From CAYYTU01 sp964474655 (lineage in GTDB: Bacteria > Chloroflexota > Anaerolineae > B4-G1): 64,000 bases of DNA. The position numbers and the translations under genes were made by a program. Of this stretch, positions 8,054 through 16,707 are shown piece by piece (the stretch's first letter is position 1; the number at the start of each line of letters is the position of its first letter). The notes beneath the pieces were generated by a model. It was not told where the DNA came from. It ran no database searches and was given only the letters and a program-made list of their open reading frames with translations. The stretch is from contig CAYYTU010000010.1 in NCBI GenBank assembly GCA_964474655.1, positions 1 to 64,000 on the forward strand, written 5' to 3'.

Positions 8054-8203
8054 GGGCAAACGAAGCGATTCTAGGGCAGCCCAGACGCATTAGATTGCCT
8101 ACAGGCGCGTTTACCGAGCGTATCAACCCCAGCTTCGTCTGCCTTGTTCACATCTGAGCACACCCTGCGGCATTGAAGGCACTTGCGCGGGCGATTCGCT
8201 CCG
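8054..8203 (+). repeat. Interspersed repeat R1, copy c
   Basis: A near full-length copy (GGGCAAACGAAGCGATTC... to ...GCGATTCGCTCC) lying between the divergent cupin and nurA genes. It is very similar to the copy at 50737-50892. The nurA promoter begins 18 bp after it. Confidence 0.85.
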
Positions 8204-8220
8204 CCCCCCCCAACCATTGC

Positions 8221-8249
8221 TTGCCAGCGCTCCACGCCCAAAGTATAAT
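8221..8249 (+). promoter_or_regulatory. Sigma70-type promoter of the nurA operon
   Basis: TTGCCA (8221-8226), 17-bp spacer, TATAAT (8244-8249); predicted start near 8256, about 60 nt before the GTG of nurA. Confidence 0.7.
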
Positions 8250-8317
8250 CGTTACCGCCCGATGATAGCCGGGCATCCATCAGGGGGAAATCCATCAGCT
8301 GACAAGGTGAGAAATCC

Positions 8318-9478
8318 GTGACACTTGAACTAAGCAGACTGACCGCACAAGTCCAAACGATGGGTGAGACTGTCTCCGCTCGCGAGGAGACCTACGCCGA
8401 GAAGGTCTCCCTGGCACGAAAATGGCTCACCACCTACGCCGATCAGGGCGATCAGCTGCAACATCCGGCTCGGGCTGTGGGCGCTGCCATACCGAGCGGC
8501 GAACCGTTCGACGCCACCTACCCATTGCCCCCCATCCCAGATCAATTCACCGTGGTTGCCGCCGACGGCTCCCAAATCCAGCCCGATCGGCACAGCGCCG
8601 CCTTTTACTACCTGATCAACATCGGCAGTCTAATCTATCGGCATGGCAGCGGTGAGGCGCCGGAGGCCCTGAGCAAGCCACAGCTGGGCTACAAAGATGA
8701 CGATCTCTACGAAGGCGAACGGGCGGTGACGGGCAACCTGCTCGACGTGCGGCGCGACCTGGCCGAAATCACCCGCCTGGCCGACATCTGCGCCACCGAA
8801 GCGGCCGAGATCACCATCGCGTTGGCCGATGGCTCCCTCATCCTCTGGGTACTGGAGAATCTCTCGCCCGGCGGACGGAAGCAAAAAGTCACGGATTACC
8901 TAGAACAGATGGAGCGGATCCAAAGGAGGGGCGGATTGCTGGGCAGTTTTATCAGCCGCCCCGGCTACAACGAGGTAGTACAACTGGTAAGGCTGGCCAG
9001 CCTCGACGGCGACCCCAAGAAGGCCCGCCAGGAACCGAACCCCCTGGAGCACCTGCCAGATCGAGCGGTCTTCAGCAATCTACCGCCAGGAGCGCGTTCC
9101 GCCCTTTTCATCTCATCCAAGAAGATTAACCAGAGTTATTACGCCCCGGAGGGGCACGAGATATATTTCTTCTACCTCAATCTGGCGGACGAGGAACACG
9201 ACCCAGTCATCGCGCGGCTGGAAGCGCCGGTTTGGATCGCGAGAGATACCGCGCGGCTAAACCTGCTCCACAGCGCCGTGGTGGCCCAGGCGCGCATCAC
9301 GGGCGATTATCCATACGCGCTAGCGCGGGCCGACGAGCTGGCCTACATCAGCAGCCAAGAACGGGCGGCCTTTGAGGAGTTGGTCGCCACCGCGCTGCTG
9401 CGCGCCGGCGTCCGTTCGGTTCCCTCGCCCAAGGCGTATTACAAACAACTAACGCGAAGAAGGACCTATCGCTTATGA
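8318..9478 (+). CDS. nurA: NurA-family 5'-3' nuclease
   Basis: NurA is the nuclease partner of the HerA translocase in DNA-end resection. The two hallmark acidic motifs are visible: VAADGSQI (D83) after a beta strand, and ALADGSLILW (D171) in the second strand, both expected to bind Mn2+. The C-terminal part (LNLLHSAVVAQARITGDYPYALARADELAYIS, read in short pieces) is the conserved helical end of the family, which lets the dimer thread DNA. At 386 aa it is within range. GTG start with weak AAGGTGA. It overlaps the next gene by 4 bp; herA follows two genes downstream, the usual linkage. Confidence 0.88.
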   Translation: MTLELSRLTAQVQTMGETVSAREETYAEKVSLARKWLTTYADQGDQLQHPARAVGAAIPSGEPFDATYPLPPIPDQFTVVAADGSQIQPDRHSAAFYYLINIGSLIYRHGSGEAPEALSKPQLGYKDDDLYEGERAVTGNLLDVRRDLAEITRLADICATEAAEITIALADGSLILWVLENLSPGGRKQKVTDYLEQMERIQRRGGLLGSFISRPGYNEVVQLVRLASLDGDPKKARQEPNPLEHLPDRAVFSNLPPGARSALFISSKKINQSYYAPEGHEIYFFYLNLADEEHDPVIARLEAPVWIARDTARLNLLHSAVVAQARITGDYPYALARADELAYISSQERAAFEELVATALLRAGVRSVPSPKAYYKQLTRRRTYRL

Positions 9479-10077
9479 CAGACAGAAACATTCAAGTGGG
9501 GCGCGTGTTGCGAGCCGAAACCCGCAGCTTTGCCATCGGCTGCCGGGTGATGCAACCAGATATCCCGGCCTTTGGCTCGTTCGTGCGGGTCGAAATGGAG
9601 ACCTCGGCGGAGACCATTTATGGACTCATCTACGACGTCCGGGTGGAGGATGATCCCTTCGTGCGCCAGTTCATCGGCGCCGACGTCCCAGAGGAAGTGG
9701 TGCGCGACCAACGCGAGATCCGTCAGGTGCCAATCGAAGTCAGCGTCCTGACAGTCGGCTGCAGCGACGGCGAGATAGTTCGACATTGCTTGCCCGCTCA
9801 ACCGCCGGTGACGCTCGACTGGCTCTATCAATGCACGACGGAAGAGATACGCGCCTTCACCGAGCAATTCGATTATTTTCGCCTGGTGCTGAACGCACGC
9901 GAGGCGCCAGGCGACGAACTACTCGCGGCCAGCCTCCGCATCGCCGCAGAGGCTCGCCCCGCAAGCGAACAGGAGCTCTTTTTGGTTGAGGCCGGGCGGG
10001 AAATGGTGCGCCTGTTGGCCAGCGATCCGACGCGCCTGGAGGGATTGCTGCGCCGATTGAGCGCAACGTGGAGGTAA
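9475..10077 (+). CDS. Stand-alone HAS-barrel-like protein, HerA/NurA-associated
   Basis: The first ~70 residues (GRVLRAETRSF..., GSFVRVE, YGLIYDVRVEDDPF) resemble the HAS barrel found at the N-terminus of HerA and of F1-ATPase subunits, a small beta barrel used for subunit contacts. The remainder is helical and charged with no enzyme motif. The ATG overlaps the nurA stop (ATGA), so expression is tightly coupled. I infer an adaptor between NurA and HerA or another hexamer, but the sequence gives only the fold resemblance. 200 aa; no signal peptide or membrane segment. Confidence 0.65.
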   Translation: MTDRNIQVGRVLRAETRSFAIGCRVMQPDIPAFGSFVRVEMETSAETIYGLIYDVRVEDDPFVRQFIGADVPEEVVRDQREIRQVPIEVSVLTVGCSDGEIVRHCLPAQPPVTLDWLYQCTTEEIRAFTEQFDYFRLVLNAREAPGDELLAASLRIAAEARPASEQELFLVEAGREMVRLLASDPTRLEGLLRRLSATWR

Positions 10078-10081
10078 CCAG

Positions 10082-10867
10082 ATGGACGAAGAGAATCACC
10101 TTCAGACTGCCAGGCTGTTCACGCAATCTTTTGGCTACGAGGACGACAACCGCGCCCGAGCTGTGTACCTGGTCGGCTCCAGCGCCATAGGCAAAGAAGA
10201 CGTCTATTCCGACATCGATATGATGATCGTCGTCGATGCTATGATCCCGGAAGAGGAAAGAATCGAAAAATTACGTCAGCTCGATTGTGAAAACATCATG
10301 ATGGGCATCGCCGGCGTCGATAATCCAGCCCTACCAGTCGAATCCCAGGTCATCGACAAGTTCACATTCCGGGATACATGGTTCGACGTCAGCTACCACC
10401 TACCCGATCAACTCGATTTCTGCTTCAACTACGTAACGCTGGTGGACAAGGATAACCTGACCCCTCAGCTGTGCGCGGAGGAACAGACGTACAGTGAAGA
10501 GGATCTTAAGGATCGTATACAGGCCGATCTGCGCCTGCTGAGAGCACGTATCCACCGCTATGAAAAGTACGCCCGCCGAAAAGAGTGGGTGGGTATGGAA
10601 CTCTCAGCCATCAAGCGGCTGCTGGTGGACCTCGTGATGGTGTTGAACGACAAGGTCAGCTACAACCGACACTCCTCACGTATGAGCCGCCTGCTGCGCG
10701 AGCTGCCAGAGAAACCGGAACGCTTCGACCAGGATCTGCTGGACATCCTTCACCTCGATAACAGGGACCACTGGCTGCGCAAACTGGAGATGATGCATCG
10801 CCTGGAAGATGATCTCACCCGAATGTGCGAGACTCGCTGGGGGCCCATCCCAATGTTCGATGATTAG
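10082..10867 (+). CDS. Minimal nucleotidyltransferase (pol-beta fold), NurA/HerA-linked
   Basis: The nucleotidyltransferase signature is complete: G32-S-S followed by YSDID with D44 and D46, and a third acidic residue, D102, in FDVSYH. The C-terminal half is helical and charged, like the substrate-binding helices of kanamycin-nucleotidyltransferase-like proteins. Such enzymes transfer AMP or other nucleotides to proteins, RNA or small molecules. The ATG at 10082 follows GGAGGT and lies 4 bp after the HAS-barrel gene. Its presence between nurA and herA suggests a regulatory or defence-type role, which is inference; a free-standing antitoxin-like MNT is the alternative. Confidence 0.75.
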   Translation: MDEENHLQTARLFTQSFGYEDDNRARAVYLVGSSAIGKEDVYSDIDMMIVVDAMIPEEERIEKLRQLDCENIMMGIAGVDNPALPVESQVIDKFTFRDTWFDVSYHLPDQLDFCFNYVTLVDKDNLTPQLCAEEQTYSEEDLKDRIQADLRLLRARIHRYEKYARRKEWVGMELSAIKRLLVDLVMVLNDKVSYNRHSSRMSRLLRELPEKPERFDQDLLDILHLDNRDHWLRKLEMMHRLEDDLTRMCETRWGPIPMFDD

Positions 10868-10984
10868 GAATGTCGACGAAGTAACCCTTCTTTTCGAACC
10901 AAGCCGAAATCATCCTGTGCACGTCGAAAGGTGATTTTGGCGATCTCAAGATGCAAAGCCGCTCGAAATCCGACACACTCAGGT

Positions 10985-11150
10985 GGGGCACATCTACAAG
11001 TTGGGGGAGGACAGACTTCGGAAGTCCCTGAACACTACTTTGCTTGCCAAATTGTGCTGAAAAGAGCGGTTTTGAAGCTAGAGCACATCGTCATCGTAGA
11101 CTTCCGAAGTCTTGACGCTCATATTCCCCCAAGTTTTGCATACGCCTCTC
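10985..11150. repeat. Interspersed repeat R2, copy a (~165 bp)
   Basis: It begins GGGGCACATCTACAAGTTGGGGG and ends CCCCCAAGTTTTGCATACGCC, so the ends are imperfect inverted repeats (AAGTTGGGGG / CCCCCAAGTT). Just inside lies a second inverted pair built on AGACTTCGGAAGTC. The copy at 18269-18435 is about 90% identical. It separates the nucleotidyltransferase gene from herA. Confidence 0.85.
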
Positions 11151-11193
11151 AGAGTGATTTCTCGCCAGACAACAATTGGAGGAAAAAGCCTAG

Positions 11194-12906
11194 ATGGAGG
11201 ATCGCACCCCAGAACAGAAGCTAGAGACATTCTTCGGCCCGCGTCGCCCCCCTTCAAGCCCCCCGGAACTCATGCAACGGATCGGCATCGTGGTCGGCGG
11301 CAGCCTATCTGAGGGGCTGGACGTCAAACTCGATCGCCGCACCGTCATCGAAGGGCTGGCCGTGGGCCGCTACGTAGTCGTGCGCGGACAAACCGGGCGG
11401 CGTTTCTTCTCCATCGTCACCGACGTCCAGCTGGACGCGCTCAATCCGCTGATCCAGAAAGCCCCGCCCGACGTCTCCGACCCGTTCATCGCCCGCGTTT
11501 ATGCTGGCACCGCCGTCTTCGGGCGCCTGGAGCTATCGCCGATGCTGGTGCTGGACGAAGGCACCGCAGAGCCGAAGCCAGTCAAGACCATCCCGGCCCA
11601 CTTCACGCCCGTCTATCCCGCCAGCGAGGAGGAAGTGGCGCTCATCTTCGGCGCGGAGGAGGAGCCAGGCTTCTTCCACATCGGAGAGCCGTTGGAGATG
11701 GAGGATACTCACGTGGCGCTCGACCTGGAGCGCTTCGTGGAGCGCTCGGCGGGCGTCTTCGGCAAAACCGGCACCGGCAAGACCTTCCTGACGCGCATGC
11801 TACTGGCAGGCCTCATAAAAGAGGACGTGGCGGTCAACCTGGTCTTCGATATGCACAACGAGTACGGCTGGAAAGGGCAAAGCGAGGCCAATCTGGAGGT
11901 GAAGGGGCTGCGACAACTCTTCCCCGGCGGCAAGGTAGCCGTCTTCACGCTGGACGAGGAGTCGTCCCGCCGGCGCGGCAGCAAAGTGGACGCCGTGGTG
12001 CGCATCGGCTACGACCAGATCGAACCGGAGGACGTGCGCAGCCTGGCCAACCTGATGGCGCTTTCGGAGGTCCAGATCGGTGCGCTCGACTTCCTCCGTC
12101 GCCACCTGGGTCAGGACTGGGTCGCCGATCTACTGAGCGACAAGCCGTTGCCCGAGCTCGAAGGCGCCCTGGAGCGCGGCACCATCCACCCCGGCACGCT
12201 GGGCGCCATCCAGCGCAAGATGGGGCTGTTCCACCGCTTCGGCTTTCTGCAAGAGAAGGCCCCAGAGGACCCCATCAACCGGATCCTCGATTACCTCGAC
12301 CGGGGCAAGAACGTGATCCTGGAGTTCGGACGTTACGGCAACAGCGAAGAAGCCTACATCCTGGTCGCCAACTACATCACCCGCCGCATCCACGAGCGCT
12401 ACGTCCACCGCACGGAGACGGCGCTGGGGCAGCGCGGCGAGGGGCCGCGCCCGCTGGTCATCACCATTGAGGAGGCGCACAAGTTCCTGGAGCCGTCGAT
12501 CGCCAAGCACACCATCTTCGGCACCATCGCCCGCGAGCTGCGCAAATATAACGTCACGCTCTTCATCGTCGACCAGCGGCCCAGCGGCATCGACCCGGAG
12601 GTGATGAGCCAGATCGGCACGCGCGTCACCTGCTTGCTGGACGACGAGGCCGACATCCGAGCGGTATTCTCCGGCATCAGCGGGGCCTCGACGCTACGGG
12701 AGGTGCTGGCGCGGCTGGATACCCGTCAGCAAGCGCTGATCCTGGGCCACGCCGTGCCGATGCCGGTGGTGGTCAAGACCCGCACCTACGGCACGCCGGA
12801 GTTCTACGCCGCGTTGGGCGCGCCAGGGAGCGAAGACCCCGACGAAGTACTGGCACGCGGACGCGCGCTGTTGCGCGGCGACGCAGAAGATGCAACGGGG
12901 ATTTAA
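11194..12906 (+). CDS. herA: HerA-type DNA translocase (FtsK/HerA ATPase)
   Basis: HerA forms a hexameric ring that pumps DNA and works with NurA in end resection. Domains in order: HAS barrel (about 25-110), then the RecA-like HerA/DUF87 ATPase. Walker A is GKTGTGKT at 190-197. Walker B is LVITIEEAH, with E426 and E427. The RPSGIDPEVMSQIGTR segment matches the sensor/arginine region, and DEADIRAVF follows. Length (570 aa) is normal. The ATG at 11194 follows TTGGAGG. It is separated from the nucleotidyltransferase gene by 326 bp containing a repeat, with no clear promoter of its own, so read-through from the nurA promoter is likely. Confidence 0.92.
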   Translation: MEDRTPEQKLETFFGPRRPPSSPPELMQRIGIVVGGSLSEGLDVKLDRRTVIEGLAVGRYVVVRGQTGRRFFSIVTDVQLDALNPLIQKAPPDVSDPFIARVYAGTAVFGRLELSPMLVLDEGTAEPKPVKTIPAHFTPVYPASEEEVALIFGAEEEPGFFHIGEPLEMEDTHVALDLERFVERSAGVFGKTGTGKTFLTRMLLAGLIKEDVAVNLVFDMHNEYGWKGQSEANLEVKGLRQLFPGGKVAVFTLDEESSRRRGSKVDAVVRIGYDQIEPEDVRSLANLMALSEVQIGALDFLRRHLGQDWVADLLSDKPLPELEGALERGTIHPGTLGAIQRKMGLFHRFGFLQEKAPEDPINRILDYLDRGKNVILEFGRYGNSEEAYILVANYITRRIHERYVHRTETALGQRGEGPRPLVITIEEAHKFLEPSIAKHTIFGTIARELRKYNVTLFIVDQRPSGIDPEVMSQIGTRVTCLLDDEADIRAVFSGISGASTLREVLARLDTRQQALILGHAVPMPVVVKTRTYGTPEFYAALGAPGSEDPDEVLARGRALLRGDAEDATGI

Positions 12907-13116
12907 CCCAAAGCGGTCACCCCGGCTCAACGGGCCCAAAACAAGCGACAGCAGCCTGTGCCAGACTATGTGAAACGTCTCCGACGCCAACTCCGCCCCC
13001 TACGCTGGTGACCGCCTACTGCCTATGCTCGATTCACTTTAGCCACACCCATTTGGAGAAAAACAACTCTGACATCCGTGGGAGAGACCAGAACCTTAGA
13101 CAGCCCAAAACCGATA

Positions 13117-14193
13117 ATGAAAAAGATACTCATACCCCTGATCGCCTTTTCGATCCTCGTGATTAGCGCGCTGGCCTGTTCATCCGACCAGGAGCCGCCC
13201 CGCCCCACCCAACCGCCGCCCACATCCACATCCGCGCCGTCCGTCACACTTGAACCGCAGATGAAAGAGCTGATCGAAGATCTGACGAGCGAGGACGAGG
13301 CCACACGCGAATCCGCATTCCAGACGGTGGCAGAGATGGAGGCCGAGGCCGTCCCGGCGTTGATCGAGGTCCTGAACAGCCCAGACGCCGACACTCGCTG
13401 GGCCGCCGCCACAGCCCTGGGCGAGATCGGCCCCGAGTCTATCGAAGCGCTTCCCGCTCTGATGCGGGCTCTGGAGGACAAGGACAGCTGGGTTCGCCTG
13501 GCCGCCGCCGAGGCGCTGGGCGAGATCGGCCCCGACGCCTCGCCAGCCGTGCCCGCCTTGATCGAGACTCTGGAGGACGAAAACGCCGAGGTGCGCGGGT
13601 ACGCCGCCCTGGCGCTGAACGGGATCGGCCCGCCGGCCAAACAAGCTGTCCCGGCCCTCATCGAGCGCCTGGAGGACGAAAGCGACGAAGTGCGAAGCTA
13701 CGCCGCAATGGCCCTTGGCTCAATCGGACCGCACGCCACCGAGTCCGTCCCCGCGCTTATCGAGGCGCTGAACAATGAAGACATATCGGTGCGCAGCTCC
13801 GCCGCCAGCGCCCTGGGCGCCATCGGCCCAGAGGCCGCGGAGGCCGTTCCGCCCCTGACCCAAGCCCTGGAGGACGAGAGTAAATTCGTCCGAAGATCAG
13901 CCGCCACAGCGCTGGGCTTCATCGGCCCCGAGGCGAAATCAGCCGTTTCGGCACTCGCCCAGACCCTCCAGCTCGACGAAGATTGGGAGACCCGCGAAGC
14001 CGCTGCTCTGGCGCTGAACCTGCTCGGGCCAGAAGCACAAGCGGCTGTACCGGCCTTGATCCAGACGCTGCGCAACGCGGACGAACACGAGAAAGTGAGA
14101 CAGGCTACCGTCTGGGCGCTGGAATCGATCAGCGGCGAAAGCTTCGGCCAAGACGTCGCGCAGTGGCAAGCCTGGTGGGAAGCCCAGCAATAA
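13117..14193 (+). CDS. HEAT-repeat lipoprotein
   Basis: The start ATG at 13117 gives a classical lipoprotein signal: MKK, a hydrophobic core, and lipobox SALAC, so it should be anchored outside the membrane. A Pro/Thr-rich linker follows. The rest is about eight HEAT-like repeats of roughly 34 residues with the recurring pattern AVPALIE.L.DE...VR..AA.ALG.IGP. These form an alpha solenoid for protein binding; the PBS-lyase HEAT family is the closest type. There is no enzymatic motif. An upstream in-frame start at 13078 would bury the signal peptide and is less likely. Partner unknown; the DUF218 gene overlaps its end. Confidence 0.85.
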   Translation: MKKILIPLIAFSILVISALACSSDQEPPRPTQPPPTSTSAPSVTLEPQMKELIEDLTSEDEATRESAFQTVAEMEAEAVPALIEVLNSPDADTRWAAATALGEIGPESIEALPALMRALEDKDSWVRLAAAEALGEIGPDASPAVPALIETLEDENAEVRGYAALALNGIGPPAKQAVPALIERLEDESDEVRSYAAMALGSIGPHATESVPALIEALNNEDISVRSSAASALGAIGPEAAEAVPPLTQALEDESKFVRRSAATALGFIGPEAKSAVSALAQTLQLDEDWETREAAALALNLLGPEAQAAVPALIQTLRNADEHEKVRQATVWALESISGESFGQDVAQWQAWWEAQQ

Positions 14194-14780
14194 GACGCTG
14201 GCGAAAACGCCTCCTGACCGGACTCTCGCTCGTCATCGCAGCGACAGCCGGCCTGGCGGGATGGATCTACACCTACGCCGACGTGCGCCCCGCGGCCCCA
14301 GCCGACGCCGCGATCGTGCTGGGAGCAGCCGTCTGGGAGGAAACGCCCTCCCCCGTCTTCGAGGAGCGCATCCGCCACGCCATCGCGCTGTACCGGCGCG
14401 GCGACGTCAAAGTCCTCATCTTCACCGGCGGCGTGGGAGATGAAGATCAGCTGGCCGAAGCAGAGGTAGCGAAGCAGTACGCAATCCAACGTGGCGTGCC
14501 CGCCGAAGCCATCTACTGCGAGACCACATCGACTATCACTTACGAGAACCTGCAGGGCGCCAAGACGATCCTCGACCACGAAGATCTGGTCACGGCCCTG
14601 ATCGTCAGCGATCCGTTTCATATGCGGCGGGCGGTGACCATCGCCCGCGACCTGGGCATCGAGGCCTACCCATCGCCGACGCCGACTACGCGCTACCGCA
14701 CCTGGCGAAGCAAAGGGCGGTTCCTGGCACGGGAGATGGTGTTTTACACGCTTTATCTGGTAAGAAGGCCGTTTATCTGA
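14175..14780 (+). CDS. DUF218/YdcF-SanA-like membrane-anchored protein
   Basis: After a basic start and one membrane helix (LLTGLSLVIAATAGLAGWIY) comes the DUF218 domain: DAAIVLGAAVW, FEERIRHAIALY and VLIFTGGVGD, then SDPFHMRRA. SanA, ElyC and YdcF belong here and influence envelope or peptidoglycan precursor metabolism in enterobacteria; the reaction is not established. The frame is open far upstream across the HEAT gene, but that part is the other frame's shadow. No ATG is available, so GTG at 14175 or 14163, overlapping the HEAT stop, is the likely coupled start. The start is uncertain; the domain is clear. Confidence 0.75.
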   Translation: MGSPAIRRWRKRLLTGLSLVIAATAGLAGWIYTYADVRPAAPADAAIVLGAAVWEETPSPVFEERIRHAIALYRRGDVKVLIFTGGVGDEDQLAEAEVAKQYAIQRGVPAEAIYCETTSTITYENLQGAKTILDHEDLVTALIVSDPFHMRRAVTIARDLGIEAYPSPTPTTRYRTWRSKGRFLAREMVFYTLYLVRRPFI

Positions 14781-14811
14781 CGTTGAGCCAAGCGATTCGA
14801 AAGGAGACGAG

Positions 14812-15900
14812 ATGGAAACGTATGAGATACCCCTGGTCCCCGGCCCGACGCGCGTGCCAGAATCGGTGCGCTGCGCCTACATGACCAACTACGGTTCGGC
14901 CGACCTGGAGCCGGAGTATTGCCAGCTCTACACCGAGGTGCAGGATCAGCTGCGCACCATCCTGAATACGGAAAATCAGCTGGCGATTATGACCGGCGAG
15001 GGTATGATCGCTCTGTGGGGCGCGCTGAAGAGCGCTATCCAGCCCGGCGACCGCGTCCTGGCGATCAGCACCGGCGTCTTCGGCCACGGCATCGGCGAGA
15101 TGGCCGCTAACATCGGCGCTCACGTGCGCTGGGTCGAATTCGGCTACAACGAGATAGTGGAACCGGGGCAGGTAGAAGAGGCGATCCGCGAGTACGAGCC
15201 GAAGATGGTCACCGCTGTCCACTGCGAGACGCCGTCGGGCACGTTGAACCCCATTGGCGCCATCGGCGAGCTGGTGGAGCGACACGGAGTGCCGCTCTTC
15301 TACGTGGACGTCGTCGCCAGCGCCGCCGGCGCGCCGGTGCTGACCGACGCATGGAGGATCGACCTCTGCCTGATCGGCACGCAGAAGGCACTATCCGCCT
15401 TCCCCGATCTGGCCGCCGTGACCGTCAGCGAGCGGGCCTGGGCCGCCATTGAGGAGGTCGATTACCCGGGCTACGACGCCCTTCTCCCCTACCGCGACGC
15501 GCTGGAGAAGGGTTGGTTCCCCTACACGCCAGCCTGGGCCAGCCTAGCAGCGCTACACGAAGCATGCCGGCTCGTCCTCGCCGAAGGCCTGGAGGCAGTC
15601 TTCGAGCGCCACGCCAGCGTAGCGCAACACTGCCGCGACCGGGCACAGGCGTTGGGCCTCACGCTCTACCCGGTCGACGAGGCGGCCTGCTCGCCTACGG
15701 TCACCGCGCTGCGAGTGCCCAAAGCACTGGGTTGGCAGACGCTGGACAAGCGCCTGCGCGAAGAAGGAATGGGCGTCGCCGGGTCGCTGGGGCCGCTGGC
15801 GGGAGAGGTGTTCCGCATCGGCCATATGGGCACTCAGGCCGACCGAGAGCTGGTCGACCGCGGGCTGGATGTGCTTGCCCAGGTACTGGACGAGGGATAA
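14812..15900 (+). CDS. Class V aminotransferase (alanine-glyoxylate / serine-pyruvate type)
   Basis: A PLP enzyme that moves amino groups between small amino acids and keto acids such as glyoxylate. The PLP lysine is K192 in IGTQKALS. The N-terminal LVPGPTRVPE, the cofactor-site aspartate in YVDVVAS, and GIGEMAANIGA are family hallmarks. Length (362 aa) is normal, with no signal peptide. ATG with AAAGGAGACGAG upstream. The DUF951 gene follows 10 bp later. A glycerate kinase is encoded elsewhere in the window (39770-41095), which would fit a serine/glyoxylate route, but they are not linked. Exact substrate specificity cannot be assigned. Confidence 0.88.
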   Translation: METYEIPLVPGPTRVPESVRCAYMTNYGSADLEPEYCQLYTEVQDQLRTILNTENQLAIMTGEGMIALWGALKSAIQPGDRVLAISTGVFGHGIGEMAANIGAHVRWVEFGYNEIVEPGQVEEAIREYEPKMVTAVHCETPSGTLNPIGAIGELVERHGVPLFYVDVVASAAGAPVLTDAWRIDLCLIGTQKALSAFPDLAAVTVSERAWAAIEEVDYPGYDALLPYRDALEKGWFPYTPAWASLAALHEACRLVLAEGLEAVFERHASVAQHCRDRAQALGLTLYPVDEAACSPTVTALRVPKALGWQTLDKRLREEGMGVAGSLGPLAGEVFRIGHMGTQADRELVDRGLDVLAQVLDEG

Positions 15901-15910
15901 GGAGGCTAGA

Positions 15911-16120
15911 TTGGGCCAGAAACCACTCGACGTCCGGGTTGGAGATATGGCGCGCCTGCGGAAGCCCCATCCCTGCGGCGGCTACGCATGGGAAGTGACC
16001 CGCATCGGGGCCGATATCGGCATCCGCTGCCTGACGTGCGGACGGCGCGTGATGCTACCGCGCTCCAAGTTCGAGAAGCGAACCAAGTCACTTTACCGCG
16101 ACGGCAAAGCCATCGCGTAA
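15911..16120 (+). CDS. DUF951 family small protein
   Basis: A 69-residue protein starting at TTG (15911), placed 5 bp after a strong AAGGAGG; no ATG or GTG fits the family N-terminus. The conserved DUF951 pattern is complete: VGD, LRKPHPCGG, W.V.R.GADIGIRC, C..CGR.V.LPRS.FE. H20, C22, C40 and C43 could bind a metal, and the fold is thought to be a small beta barrel. The family is widespread in Gram-positives and Chloroflexi, often beside translation or replication genes; its function is unknown. Confidence 0.85.
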   Translation: MGQKPLDVRVGDMARLRKPHPCGGYAWEVTRIGADIGIRCLTCGRRVMLPRSKFEKRTKSLYRDGKAIA

Positions 16121-16233
16121 ACCACCGCTCCAAGACAATCGTTCCCGGTTCGACGCCGGATTAGCCAAATCGGGGAGCAACAAACACTTGCACATCGTCT
16201 GAGCACAAGCAACTAACTTATCGGGAGGTAGCT

Positions 16234-16641
16234 ATGGAGAAGAAATTTAGAGTCCTGCGCATCATCGGCACCTTGTGGAAGATTCTGGCCTGGATCGTGT
16301 TGGTCGGCGGTATCTTGAGCTCAATTGGAATCCTGCTAGCCGGGCTGCTTGGTGGCGGTGGACTGAGCAGCCAGTTTGGTCAGCAGGGCCAATCGCCGCT
16401 AGGTCCGTTCGTATTCAGCGCGGCCGGCGCCATCGTCGGCTTCATCGGCGGGCTGATCGTGACCGTGATCTACTTCTTGATTCTCTACGCCGTCGGCGAG
16501 ATGATCTACCTGCTGCTCGCTATCGAGGAGAATACACGCTTGACGACGCAGTGGATCCAATACCAGTTCGAAGGCGGACAGCAGAGCTACCAGACGCCCA
16601 CTCCGTCCTCACAGCCACCCGCGCATCCACAACAACCGTAG
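16234..16641 (+). CDS. Small membrane protein with two helices, unknown function
   Basis: 135 residues. A basic start (MEKKFRVLRIIG) is followed by a hydrophobic helix (about 12-40, Gly/Leu-rich), a short Gln/Ser loop, and a second long helix (about 55-90). The C-terminal 40 residues are polar, ending in a Gln/Pro/Ser-rich tail. The pattern I..G...KI.AWI... resembles small membrane proteins of Chloroflexi and Firmicutes, without a named function. ATG follows CGGGAGGTAGCT. Single gene, closed by a perfect terminator hairpin shared with purA. Confidence 0.7.
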   Translation: MEKKFRVLRIIGTLWKILAWIVLVGGILSSIGILLAGLLGGGGLSSQFGQQGQSPLGPFVFSAAGAIVGFIGGLIVTVIYFLILYAVGEMIYLLLAIEENTRLTTQWIQYQFEGGQQSYQTPTPSSQPPAHPQQP

Positions 16642-16658
16642 CCTCTGAAACGCGAAAC

Positions 16659-16690
16659 AGCCCCGGTCGACAATCGACCGGGGCTACGTT
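16659..16690. terminator. Intrinsic terminator between the small membrane gene and purA
   Basis: A perfect 12-bp stem AGCCCCGGTCGA / TCGACCGGGGCT with loop CAA, followed by ACGTTTT on the plus strand. The genes are convergent, so it may act on both. Confidence 0.75.
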
Positions 16691-16707
16691 TTACCGAGCG
16701 GCAGCGT

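Noticed and set aside
8071..8295. 74-codon minus-strand open frame
   Set aside because: It lies in R1 copy c and the nurA promoter; no ribosome site and no family resemblance.
13983..14174. Upstream extension of the DUF218 gene to an ATG at 13983
   Set aside because: The extra 64 residues are the out-of-frame reading of the HEAT-repeat gene and would put a long Arg-rich tail before the membrane helix.
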